Assembly (NCBI RefSeq): GCF_001625195.1
Contig: NC_054391.1
Span: 6,087,157-6,151,156 of the forward strand
Source: Drechmeria coniospora
Taxonomy: Eukaryota > Ascomycota > Sordariomycetes > Hypocreales > Ophiocordycipitaceae
DNA length: 64,000 nt
Reading direction: 5' to 3'
Below, piece by piece: positions 23,371 through 34,214 of the stretch (position 1 is its first letter; each line of letters begins with the position of its first letter). Made by a program: the position numbers and the translations under genes. Below the pieces are notes generated by a model that was given only the letters and a program-made list of their open reading frames with translations, searched no databases and was not told the DNA's origin.

Positions 23371-25666
23371 GTAGGTAGGTAATGGCAAGTCCAGTCCAGA
23401 GTACCTCAGCGAGCACACCTACGTGCATCCATTCGTCATCCGTTGCGACTACGACGAGCATCGCGACGAGTATATGTATTCGAGCCGCAGGACCGGTAAA
23501 AGCCATCGCTCGCCTCCCCCCCTCCTCCTCGCCACCATCTGCTCTGCTTGACGGCCGGCGAAAGGCACGACGACGACTTGGCGAGACAGCGGCAACCCGT
23601 CGAGCGAACTTCGAGGCTCTTGTCCGGGGAAGCAAAGAATCAGTCTCGGAAGGTACATGCACACGCGCTGCTCGGACACTTGCGCGCTGCTGCACATGTT
23701 TACATGTATATGCTTGTGCGGACGAGTACACCCGACCGGCCACGTCACGAGTACCTCATAATCACCCAAGTGCACCTGCCGCCGCGCAAGAACTTGCGAG
23801 CTGCTTCCTGCCACCTTGCCCAGGTACCTCGGTTTTCGTTCGACCTTCCTCCCAAGCCAGCGTCCGCAGCGGCAGCGGCAGCATCAGCACATTGCTTACC
23901 CCCGAACCCCTTCATTTGCTCTTCACGAGTGTGCGGCTGCACCGCCCTGCGTGCCCTCCTCTACCTTTCCTCGTCGCCCTCAAAAGAACCTTTGCCACCC
24001 TTCGGCCGCCGGCCTTGAACCTTGGCTTCGAACACCAGTCCGACGTCGCGAATAAAGTACCTGCCAAGGTAGGTAGGTACCTACTGGGCTCACCAGCACC
24101 TGCCAAGCAGCATTGCCGCCTTGGTACCGACCTTTGTACCCTACGCCTACCGCCCGCCGTACCATCGAGGTACCGACCCAACCCGGTGACCTGGAGGTAC
24201 CTCCGGGTTGGTGGCGTTCCGCTGCGGCTGCTCGCTGGCTCCCACTGGCTGCTGCTGGCTCGTCAAGTACTGGCAGGTATCCCCCCCCCCACCACCGCTC
24301 GCTCGACCCTCCCCCATCATCTAGTTCCCAGTCCCCAGCCTGCCCGCCGCACCTCCTCCTCCGTCCACACCTGCGTCTACCTACGCCTGCTCCTCCATCC
24401 TACACCTACATTACACCTCCATTACACCTACATTACATATCCCGCCGCCGCTATCCTCGCTGGCTCGCCCTCGCAGCATTCCCATCCATCCCCTCCCCCC
24501 CATCCATCATCCCCCATTTCCGTCCCCATTTTCCGTCCCGTCCACCCCGTCCACCCATCCGTTCTTCCTTCCCTCCCACCTCCTCTCGTCACTCCACCTG
24601 GGCCGCCCACCCATTCGCCTCCAAACACCACCCACGCGCACCCCCAGCCCAGCCAGCTCACGGCGCTGCGACCACCATCTTCTGCGAGCGCCCACTTCCG
24701 GCCAAGGGCCCCCAGCTTCCAAGCTTCCACAAGGCAGCCCGTTCATTCAATCGATCGGCCCTGCGCTTTCCTCCCTTGGTATATCCTGCCTGCGCAACAT
24801 CCGCCATCATCCGCCATCCCCACACCACTCGTCTTTGACGGCCCTCCTCTCGACTCCCCTACCGGACCGTCGCGCGAACGCTGTTATCGTATCGTATCGT
24901 GCACCGTCGCCGGCCCAGCCCAACGAACGACACCGACCGGCTTGCCGTCGCACTCGGCCTGGCCACTTTGCGCGCCGCGCCGCATCGCGTCGCATCGCCC
25001 TCGTCGCATCGCCCTCGTCGCCCATCACCCTCGTCGCCCATCGCCCCCGGTGGTCTCTCCGTTTTGCAGCGCCGCGCTGCGCTACTTCAACTGCCATCGC
25101 CCCGTGTCGACGACCTCAGTCGTACACGCGCACCCTCATTCTCAGGTATGCAACCCGGCCTATCCTCGCCTTTGCTTCTTCTCACACTCCCCCCCCCCCC
25201 TCCCTTCTCCCCTCCTCCTCCTCCTCCCCCCCTCTTCCCCCCTCTCGCATCTTGCTCTCGTACTCTCTCTCTGTCTCTCTCTCTCTCTCTCGCTCTGTCT
25301 CTCGCCCCCCTCTCTCTTGTGTCGTGCACGCGACGAACACGGAGACCAATATCGCTCGCGTCGTCGTTGCCGCGCTCTTCATCTTCGCCCAGCTTTGGGC
25401 TTGACTGCTTCTGCTCGGGACCTGGCCCGTGTCCGACCCGGCCGTTTGGCTCGACCCGACACACCCTCCCACGCCGTCGCACACCCCTCCCTCGCGCATC
25501 AACCACATGCAACGTGAAGCCTGCACCCTTCCAACCTTGAGCCGCTACCCATCCAACTATCTCACGACACGTCGCCGTCGACAATCGTTGCTTGGACTGC
25601 CGCCGCCGACCTGGCTCGACCCGACCCGAGCCGACCCGTACATCTCCTGGCCGAACCCGTCTTGAC
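23371..25666 (+). promoter_or_regulatory. Long pyrimidine-rich promoter/leader of the Rsc7/Swp82 gene
   Basis: About 2.3 kb of C/T-rich plus strand leading to the first coding exon. It contains a pure 60-base pyrimidine tract (25187-25246) and a TC microsatellite (about 25260-25320). It also has a CGCATCGCCCTCGT-type minisatellite (about 24975-25050) and ATTACACCTMC tandem units (24400-24436). All three plus frames stay open for hundreds of codons because stop codons need purines; the longest runs from the ATG at 23382 to 25517. I read this as non-coding leader/promoter, not a gene. GGTATGC at about 25145 could be the donor of a leader intron. Confidence 0.5.
25187..25246 (+). repeat. 60-base pure polypyrimidine tract
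   Basis: Contains C12 (25189-25200) and (CCT)n units without a purine. C/T-rich tracts near transcription starts are common in filamentous fungal promoters. Confidence 0.85.
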
Positions 25667-27987
25667 ATGTACTCCGCACGGCCAACCGGTGCCGACGGTG
25701 CGACGATCAATCCTGCGGCTCTCAACTCTCCAGGTGAGCAACCCGTCTTGCGCTTCGCCCTCCCGAGAGCACCCTGCATCTCGTCGCAGGCAGCTTGCGA
25801 CGAGATTGGCGGGCCGACCGGCCGACCGGCAGGAGGCGCTGCACGCGCGTTGCATCGCATCGCATCGCATCGCGACTGTTGCTGGTGCCATTCCTGCCTC
25901 TGCCTTCTTGCCGGTCCGGCTCGCGGTTGCCCGCTAGCTCATCTTCCCGTCGTGGTTTGCCCATCGCATTGCTGACGAGCATCCCCTTCCCAGTCTTGTC
26001 CAACGCGCCACCCCGTGGCCACAAGCGGAATCGACCTTCGGACACCCACGACACGCGCGAGCCTGGCGATGACGGTATGTCGTGACCGGTTTCTGCGTCG
26101 TAGCTCCGCGTCGCACGGCGCCGCTGACCCCTGGGGCGCGCGACCCCCAGCCGAAGCCTTCATCTCCCGTCTTGTCCAGCTCGCCACGTCCGATCGTGTA
26201 TGGTGTGTGTGTGCTTGACTGCGGGACGGCGCAGTTGACGAAACGTGACTGTTTGATTTCGCTGGCGCGCGACCGAGAGAGAGTGACGACGGGAAAACAC
26301 AGAGACCGAGCGAACGAGAGAATGCGAGAATGCGAGCCGGAGAGCGCGAGAGATTGAGGCGCGAGAATGAGCAGAGCCAACGTTGGCGAATGCTTGTTGG
26401 CTGACGATGGTTGTGCTCTAGATACCTACCCGTCGCAGCGAAAACGCGCACGCCCGATGAAGCCATCCGACGCCAGCGGGCCACCGCCCGTCACCACGGC
26501 GCCCCAGGCCGGGCAGCCGCCGCAAACGCCCCAGTCCCAGACGTCTTCCCTGCCCAACCAGGCGACGCCCGCCTACTCGGCCCCCGTCGCCGCCGTTGCC
26601 GCGCCCCCCAAGACGACGCCGACGAAATCGACGCTCAAGGCCCTCCCGACGGTCCGAGACCACACGACGGACCAGCTGAACCCGACGGGCGACGAGTACA
26701 TTCCCCGCGAGATTGACGAGTTTGGCGAGAAGAAGGTGATGATGAACGGGCAGCTCTGCGGCGGTCGCATCTACCGGTGCCGAACCTTCCTCGTCCCCAA
26801 CAGAGGGGACAAGCTGTTCATGCTCGCGACCGAATGCGCCCGCGTCTTGGGCTACCGGGATTCCTACCTCTTGTTCAACAAGAACAGGTCTCTCTTCAAG
26901 ATCATCGCCAGCCAGGCGGAGAAGGATGATCTTGTTCAGCAGGAAATCTTGCCCTTCTCGTACCGGTCGCGGCAGATTGCCATCGTCACGGCGCGATCCA
27001 TGTTTCGCCAGTTCGGCAGCCGCGTCATCGAAGGCGGCCGCAGGGTTCGCGACGATTACTGGGAAACCAAGGCCCGGAAGCAGGGCTTCACCGAGGCCGA
27101 TCCTGCGGGCGAAAAGCGGCCGGGGGCATCCAAGGCGCGCGAGGCCGCCGAAGCTCAGACCGCGCTCCTGAGCGCTCCGAACACAGAGATTGTGTACAGC
27201 AATCACCCTGGGCCGTACCCCGGCGCTCCGCAGCCTCACCTTGTTCAAGGTATGTCACAGTTGTCTCGGCTCTACCAAGGAATGCCGTGCCGAGGCCGGC
27301 GGGGTGATTCTTGCATGAAGCGGCTGGCTGACAGTCGAGACAGAGTACGGCGACACTCGGCCTCGGGACTTTGGCGTCATCATGAAAGGCGGTCCACGCC
27401 AGGAGATCACCGGACCGCCGTACCAGGACCAGAGCAGACCGTCGCCGATCCAGGAGATCCACTCACAAGCGCACCATGCGGCCGAGTTCAACAGGACCGT
27501 CACGCAGCAGCGCGACATGCGGAACGAGTACATGCAGAACATTTGGCGGCGGCCGCACGAGCAGCCGCCGTCGTCGAGCATGAGCCAGCAACCGGTATCG
27601 TCGAGCGACGCGAACGCTTCGACGAACCGACCGTCCAGCTCTCCGCACACGGCCGCCACTGGCGTCAGCCAGCAGTCGGTCGTTTCTTCCCAGAGCCCGC
27701 AGATGATGATGACGGCCGCACCGTACTCGCAGTCGATTCATGCGCAAAACCCGATCGGCCAGGCGTCCATGCGAAGTATGTTGCGCTCGCCCCGGCCTCG
27801 ACCACCTGACACCGTAGGCACCGGCTAACTTTTCCTTTCCCCCTCTCGCAGGCTCTTCCGGTAGCATAAGCCAAGGCACCACCGCCGCCGGCTACAACTA
27901 CCAGCAGCCGGGCCAGACCATGTGGTCTCAGAACCAGCAGCAGCCTCCCGGTCCGGGCCACAACTACGGCAGCTACACGACGCAGTC

Positions 27988-28025
<38 letters not shown>

Positions 28026-28273
28026 CTCATCAGTCACAACCGCCTGCGACGCATTTGCGGCAGTCAAGCACGAGTCAGATGCAACCCAACATGCCGTTCC
28101 CTGCAATGGGTGGGATGCAGTACGGCACCAGCCAGGGCATGTACCCGGCCGAGCAGACACCACGGGGATACCTGCCGCAAAGCGCACCGGGCGGCCCCAA
28201 CGTCACCCAGGCATGGTCTGGACAGCACTCGCCCCCTCCGCAATGGTGGGCGCCCCCGCAGCAGCCGCAGTAG
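25667..28273 (+). CDS. Chromatin-remodelling complex subunit, Rsc7/Swp82 family
   Basis: Five exons: 25667-25733, 25994-26074, 26422-27249, 27335-27775, 27852-28273; 612 residues. Introns are 260, 347, 85 and 76 bp. The Rsc7/Swp82 domain is about residues 136-264, with GDEYIPREIDEFGEKKV, GGRIYRCRTFLVPNRGDKLFML, GYRDSYLLFNKNRSLFKI and IAIVTARSMFRQFGSRVIEGGRRVRDDYW. These proteins are subunits of SWI/SNF or RSC ATP-dependent nucleosome remodellers in the nucleus. The C-terminal half is low-complexity, Q/S/P/M-rich, with a Q12 run from 12 CAG codons. The N-terminal VLSNAPPRGHKR block comes from the second exon and suits a fungal orthologue. The two short first exons are the least certain part. 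Alternatively translation could start inside the long open frame before exon 3, but that frame crosses a plausible CTCTAG acceptor. Confidence 0.88.
27989..28024 (+). repeat. (CAG)12 trinucleotide repeat in coding exon
   Basis: Twelve perfect CAG codons encode a glutamine run in the C-terminal low-complexity part of the Rsc7/Swp82 protein. Likely length-polymorphic between strains. Confidence 0.95.
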
Positions 28274-30009
28274 CACTCGATGCTTGCTTCTGCTGGTTGA
28301 AGCCGACTGCTGAATTCTGAATTTGTATGATGCTCGACAACTTCTTTTCCTTGGACATGAACCCCTGCAGATTTCCTGGATACCCCACGCATGCAGACTA
28401 GTTGGGAGGCTATGTGCTTTTGGGTGAGCGGCCTGTTGAGTTGAAATTGTGTATAGCATGTGGCCGGAGCAGTATAGAGGAGTCGGGGCAGGTCGATGGC
28501 GTCTCCTTTTTATTCAAAGCTTTTGTTCTTCTCCGATTCGCTTGCGTCGCAAGACGTACGCGCGTCTGTCACTTTCGGGGAGGGTGGGGAGGGGGCTGCT
28601 CTCTTCGACAGAACGATGGCCAGACGCGATCTGTCTATCGGTCGGTCGGTCGGGGGGGTTGCACGATGCCTTTGTCGATGATGCCTTTTTGCTGCACATT
28701 CCACGGGCGAGCAAGGCGCCTATCTCTGGGAAAATTTTCATACGTCCTTTCTTTCTGCTTTTCGGGCGCTGGGACGATCGGGCATTGGACGCACGGGATC
28801 TCGATATCAATTTGGTTTCGCTGCCGGAATCGGCTCTGTTTGGTGTGAGGGGCCGGGAGAGGGGGAGAGGGAGCGGGAGAGGGAGGTGGTCATACCCACG
28901 GTTTCTTTGATCCATTGCCTCATTTCTCTTGTTGCGGAACACTCGGCCTTTGTTCTCACTTGGACCTGGATTGACTCGACGACGACGATGACGACGACGG
29001 ACGACAGGCATGGCCACCTGAGGATGACGTTGGTAGATCAGAGGACGACATCGGTGGCGTTGGAGAATTGCTGCTTTCCGTTATTCCATGGCTATGTCTC
29101 GTTGACGACTCGTTTCCACGCCACGCCACGGTTTTTTTTTGTTCTTGGCTTCTGCTTGTTGCGTTGAGTGGACTGGCTAGTAATGGATGGACCGGCTGCT
29201 TGGTTCCGCACGGCCACGGTTTCCTTCGTGCCGTCGTTTTTTTTTCACGTTCTTCCTTTTGGTTGAAGTCCATATCTCGTTCGGATTTGGGATGGATATA
29301 CTTAGTATCATTTGTCCTGCTGGCACGATGAGTGAGTGCATCGGACGGAGCATGGATCTTTGGTGGTTTCAGCCGAACCTTGTACTCCGTCGCACATGAA
29401 TTTGAATATTTGACATTTTGAGTCGACTCCCCTACGCTGATGGTGACGTTTTGTGTAACTCTTGTCCAACTCGATCATGGGCTGCATCGGGCTGCGCCTT
29501 GGGGCATGCAGTCTGGCATGGGCGGCGAGAAGCAGTTCCTCGATCTCTGCACCCAGGTTCAGGGTCCGTTACAGGGGCTGCCGTGCCACACAGGGTACCA
29601 GGGAAAGAGGGAGGGGAAGGATGTTATGCGTGGCCATGGCCAATGCGAGGCTCGCATGCATAGATGTGTGCGATGAGGCGGGAGGCGGGAGGCGGGAGGC
29701 GGGAAGCGGGAAGCGAGATGCGGAAGCCAGGGAGTTTGGGTGGTGGGGACTGCGGGAGGGGCTGCAAAACCGTAGCACGATAGAAGATGCCTGGTGGAGA
29801 GGTGGAGGTTCGAAACGTGTGAGTGCCTGCGTCTGTGAGTGCGTGTCTGAGTGTGTGTGTGTGCAGAGCACTAGTCGAGGATGGGCGGAGAAGTGAGGGA
29901 TGAGGGAGGTGTGCGTGGGTGCGTTGTGGCGCCCAGGTACGGTACGTGTGTGCGGGTGTGCGGGTGTGTGCGGGCGTGCGTGTGTGTGCGTGTGCGTGTG
30001 TATGTGTGT

Positions 30010-30081
<72 letters not shown>

Positions 30082-30251
30082 ATTTGTGCGTGTGTGTATG
30101 TGTGTGTGTGCGTGCGTGTGTGATGGTGGGTGGCATGGCATGGACGATGGAGCATGGGTTCATGAAGCGATAACGTGAGAAGTCACCATTTAACAGGTGT
30201 GAGCCCTCGGATCCGGCCCGCCTCGTTGGCCACTCGATCGTTTGGCCGTCG
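28274..30251. other. Tail-to-tail spacer between Rsc7/Swp82 gene and DPB4
   Basis: About 2 kb between convergent stop codons. No credible gene. Frames on the minus strand that read as TH repeats come from the TG microsatellite. It also contains a GGGAGGC repeat at about 29681-29720. Confidence 0.6.
29944..30122 (+). repeat. TG dinucleotide tract (perfect TG at 30015-30077)
   Basis: Alternating TG with occasional TA or CG steps for about 180 bp, perfect for 63 bp. It lies about 130 bp beyond the DPB4 stop codon. Long TG/CA tracts can adopt left-handed helix form and are often unstable in length. Confidence 0.95.
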
Positions 30252-31386
30252 TCAATCGCTCTCGTCACCATCGAGCGCCTCGTCCCTCTCGTCGTCCTCG
30301 TCGTCTTGCTTCAACTCGAGCGCGTCCTGCGTGTCATCTCCGCTCTCCGCTCTCCTCTCCCCATTTTCCTCGTCGTCGTTTGCCTCCTCATCCTCGTCGT
30401 CCTCCTCTTCCTCCTCTGCCTCCTCCTCTTCCTCCTCCTCCTCTTCCTCCGCCTCCATCTCTTGCTCCTCCGCCTCCTTCTCCCCTTCTTCCTCCGTCTC
30501 GTCCTGGTCGAGACGGGCCTTTTTATTTCGGGGCCCATCCGAGGCCGACATGGTCGACACATCCGCCTTGGACGAGCTGACAGTTTGATCGGCCATTTCC
30601 ACGTCCTCGGTCGGATTGGCAGCGTCGCCCTTGCCGGCGCCCACCTTTTTCTTCGACGACGTCCGTTTTTCGTTCTTCATCGCCATGAATTCTGGGCAGG
30701 GTCAGCGAGCGACGGGCAAGAAGAGCTGGGCATCGCTGCACAGGCGTAGAGAGCAACGGGAGACCTACTTGCCAAGTCGGCCTCGAGAGACTCCCGCAGA
30801 AAGGAGAACTCGGTATCGTCGAGTGCTTTGAACACGTCATCCGGGTTGATCGTCTTCTTGCCCGCGTTGACAGTGTGTTGATTGGCACTGCGAACGGTTA
30901 GCCGGTGTCGTGAGAGCACGAATCCATCTCTGCGAGCGCGCGGCAGGGGCAGAAGGAGGCAAGCGTACTGCGACACCAAGTAACTGACGAAAACAGTTGC
31001 GCTCTTGCTCATGGCGAGAATTGCATTCGCTTGGATTTGGGTGTTTGGTGGTAATGCGCTCTTTGCGAGCCGCGAGATGACAGATTTGGGGAATCCAAGG
31101 TCCTGCGGGAAGCGACAACCATTCATCGTCGGTTAGCGAGCGCGTCCTGCATCCGCAGAGCGACAAGAGTAGAGGGCCTGTGTGAAGACGTGCGTACCTC
31201 GATGGACACGCCATCTTTGTCCTTGTCCTTGTCCTTGTCCTTCTTGTCGGAGGCCGCCGCGGCAGCCGGGACAGACTGCTGGGTATGCGACGCCGTCTGC
31301 GAGATGGCGCTGTCGTCGTGGGGGATGGCGGGAAAGGTAACCAGGGAAGCGTCGCTCTTGCGCTGGTCAGACTTGCGCGGTGGCAT
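30252..31386 (-). CDS. DPB4: DNA polymerase epsilon subunit D / histone-fold protein Dpb4
   Basis: Four exons on the minus strand: 31198-31386, 30969-31102, 30769-30887, 30252-30691; 293 residues. Introns are 95, 81 and 77 bp. Dpb4 is a small histone-fold subunit of DNA polymerase epsilon and, in yeast and animals, is shared with an ISWI chromatin-remodelling complex (CHRAC type). The fold spans about residues 64-148: DLGFPKSVISRLAKSALP, NAILAMSKSATVFVSYLVSHANQHTV, GKKTINPDDVFKALDDTEFSFL. The splices rebuild SHANQH and LAKFMAMKNEKRTSSKKK. An unusually long tail follows, ending in a nearly unbroken Glu/Asp tract of about 50 residues. The N-terminus has a DKDKDKDKDG run from a hexanucleotide repeat. 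Partner would be Dpb3/Dls1-type histone-fold protein. Confidence 0.93.
31216..31243 (+). repeat. TTGTCC hexanucleotide repeat in DPB4 exon 1
   Basis: Tandem copies encode alternating Lys-Asp on the minus strand just before the first DPB4 intron. Confidence 0.85.
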
Positions 31387-34214
31387 GGCGGCGACTCGGG
31401 GCGATGATGAGATGGCTCGGGTATGAAAGACGAAGGCCGTGCGCGCACCCAAGACAGGCGACGTGCGGGCCTCGGAGGGGGTGAGAGAGCAGGGCGTTCT
31501 GCGATTTTCGCTTCGCACCGAGGAGCAGTTCGGTCGAGAATTGGGCGAAATGGACGCGAGACCATCCGGGATACCTCGCAACTGGTTGGTATTCGCCGTC
31601 GCCTTCGCCGTCCTATCGCCTGGTTCTTCGACGCCGGCAGTGATTCGGGCGGAACGATCTGGGCGGTGCCTGGCTGGATCGGGATGGCACCTCGCCTTTG
31701 CTTGCGTTGAATGAGTCGAGGGTGAGGTTGACGTTGACGTTGAAGCGGAGGCGGAAAGCTACCGGAGGAACAACGTGATGAATTATTGGGCCAAGACTAG
31801 GCCGGTTGTGCCTCGATAGATTTTAGACTCTTTGCTTTTAATCGCCGCTCACACGCGCGTCAAGTCGCGTGCCCCGCCAAAAGTGCACCGTCCGTGTTAA
31901 GTGTTCGCGGTACCCTCCCTCCTGTCGTTGCCGAGGTTTTTGCCTCTCCTTGAACGCAAAAGGGCTGTGCAGCTGCATCTGCATCTGTCTCTCCCAGCAG
32001 AGTACGACTTATTTCTTCACTCTCCCGTCGCGCCGTTCATCGTCACGCGAAGGGTCAGGCTAGATGGAGCGAGACGCTGCTGATTGTCCCAAGTGCTTCC
32101 TTGATCTGGGTCCGGATCGACCCCGTGTTCGAACTCAACGGCCGTCATCCCTGCCGTTGACGGACGACCCGACGCGTCTCCGCTCCGCCGACCTCACGAA
32201 CAGGCCGACCCGGGCCTCGCACTTGATCCTCGTCTCGGATGCGCCGAGTCCCCCGCGGCAAGGAGGCCGTAGTCAGCCGCCGCCGCATTTGGTGGTTCCC
32301 CTCTGCGTCGACGATTCGGCCAGCAGACGGAGAACATGCCGCGAAAGGCTTCTATAGGTGGAATTCAAGGGCAGACTACGCCGAGGAAACCGGATCGGTC
32401 CTCTCCTCGCATCATAATCCTGAATCCTGACCGGAAGAGGTACCATGGCAAAATGCCAGTGTGCCCCTCCGCCATGTAATCGTTCGCCAGCTGCGGGGAT
32501 GGAAAAGACACGACCGTCCCTCGTTCGATTCCGGCACGGGACGTGCCTTCTGAAATTGTATCCGAGCTCGGGGACGAATTCTCTGCGATCCGGGCAATCG
32601 ACGGGGAAAGTCCATCTCGCCTCCTCTCTTCCATCTCCAGAGTCCTCCGGAGAATAGCTGAGCTGGGACGTCAGCTGGGTGCTTGATGGAGCAGATGAGA
32701 ACTCACTCGAGTTGCCTCTCCTCCTTCCTCGGTGGAGCTCCTACGGCACGGCATGGGTGAATCATTCTCCTCGACGGAGTAGCCGAGAGCACCACACTGA
32801 GTCGCTGCTCCTCCCATTTCCGTGCAGCGGCGTAGACATGATCGGAGCAGCTTCTCCTCCGTCGGCGGGCCACGGAGCGGCCGACACGTGCCCGGTGTAC
32901 ACGTAGCTTCTCATTCCTCATCCATGGAGCAGCTGAGTGAGGCGAGAGCCTGAAACGCATCGCTTCCCCCGGCACGTTCCACCTGTTCGAGCTCTGGGCT
33001 CGGGACGGTTCCCAAGTAGTTGGCCAAATACAGCTTCATCGCTGTGCATGCTTGGCTCGCTGGGATGCACAATGGGCCTGAATGGAAACGAACTGTCTTG
33101 GCTTTGGCTTGGTTTGTCTCGTCTCATGCTCAAGGAGAATTTCTATATACAGGTGGGCAAAATGCGTATCAAAGCAGGACAAGGCGGGCTCATCCTCCCC
33201 GTTGCACAGACAGCCGGTCGCATCATGCACCAAGCTCATTCTGGCCACGCGCCTGGGTATATCCGTCATTATGAAACCAAAATCAAGCCATAGACTGCTC
33301 GTACGAGCGGTGCAGGTGCTTGTTCCTAATACTCGCACCTGCACCATTCACCGAGGGCCGCTCATAACTCGACGCGAGCTTGACAACCGAGCTGTGCACG
33401 TCGTCGTTCTCATCGAACTCGTACAGTACATGCAAGTACGTGTATAAGCAGGTACGAGTATTGTAGTAATGCAAGGACTTGGCTCGTGTAGCAAATACAG
33501 CGGTTTTATACCTGCCATAGTCCGTATATGGGTGCGCTTTTCAGTACTGTAAGTACGTACTAAGTTGTGCTTGTAAGTACTGTACTCGGAACATGTACTG
33601 ATAATGAAGGCATGTAAGTAAGTAGTATTACTTCGTACTCCGTATTGTAAGTACTAATAGTTGTGTGCTAATAATACTGTCATGTACTCCGCACTGCAAG
33701 TGTAATAGTATAAGCAGCTGTATGCCTTCATCAGAAGTGGGGAGGCTGAGAGGCCAAGGCTCGGCTCCATAGGAGAGAACCCACTACCCCGTTTCAGCGC
33801 GCCAGGGAGTTTCAGCTGCCACTGCCAGTGCGGCCTTTGACCCTGCTGATATCGAGCTTCTTGGCCGTTCTTCCTGCACGTTGCAAGGAAGAAAGCCGTG
33901 CGCGATTTGCCGAAGCCGCTGAAGCTTCGAGACCCTGGTCGGCTTGGATGCGAAGCGCCCATCGGCTCCACAACCCGCAACTGTCATTCAGCAGGAGCAG
34001 GTTTCACAGGGGCGGCGATGGATGGGACTTGGAACCCGTATTTCGGCCATCAAGTACGAGCATGCGTACGGAGTACGTGCGAGTGTGCATCGCACAATGT
34101 TGCACGTCCCCGCCGTCGGTTGTATCCGCTCGTTCGCTCGTTCGCTCCTTAAAAAAAAGCGGTTGTGGAGAAGACAAGGTGGATGGATTGCCGTGGTCGT
34201 TTGCGTCCGACGCA
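31387..34214. other. Intergenic, no gene seen; GTAC island at right
   Basis: Upstream region of DPB4 and downstream of the membrane-protein gene. Frames are short and without family resemblance. A T-loop-like GTTCGATTCC at 32523-32532 does not fold into a tRNA. The GTAC island at 33425-33700 is listed separately. Confidence 0.55.
33425..33700. repeat. GTAC-rich island
   Basis: AGTACATGCAAGTACG, AGGTACGAGTA, CAGTACTGTAAGTACGTAC, AAGTACTGTACTCGG, ATGTACTG, TCGTACTCCGTATTG and AAGTACTAATAG words over about 275 bp. Confidence 0.75.

Noticed and set aside
25087..25860. 257-codon minus-strand frame
   Set aside because: Complement of the pyrimidine tract, giving Gly/Arg/Glu repeats; overlaps the first exon of the Rsc7/Swp82 gene.
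29569..30271. Minus-strand frames rich in Thr-His repeats
   Set aside because: Produced by reading the TG microsatellite; no other protein-like feature.
32515..32545. GTTCGATTCC, resembling a tRNA B box
   Set aside because: The flanking bases cannot form a T-stem, and no A box, anticodon stem or acceptor stem is visible upstream.
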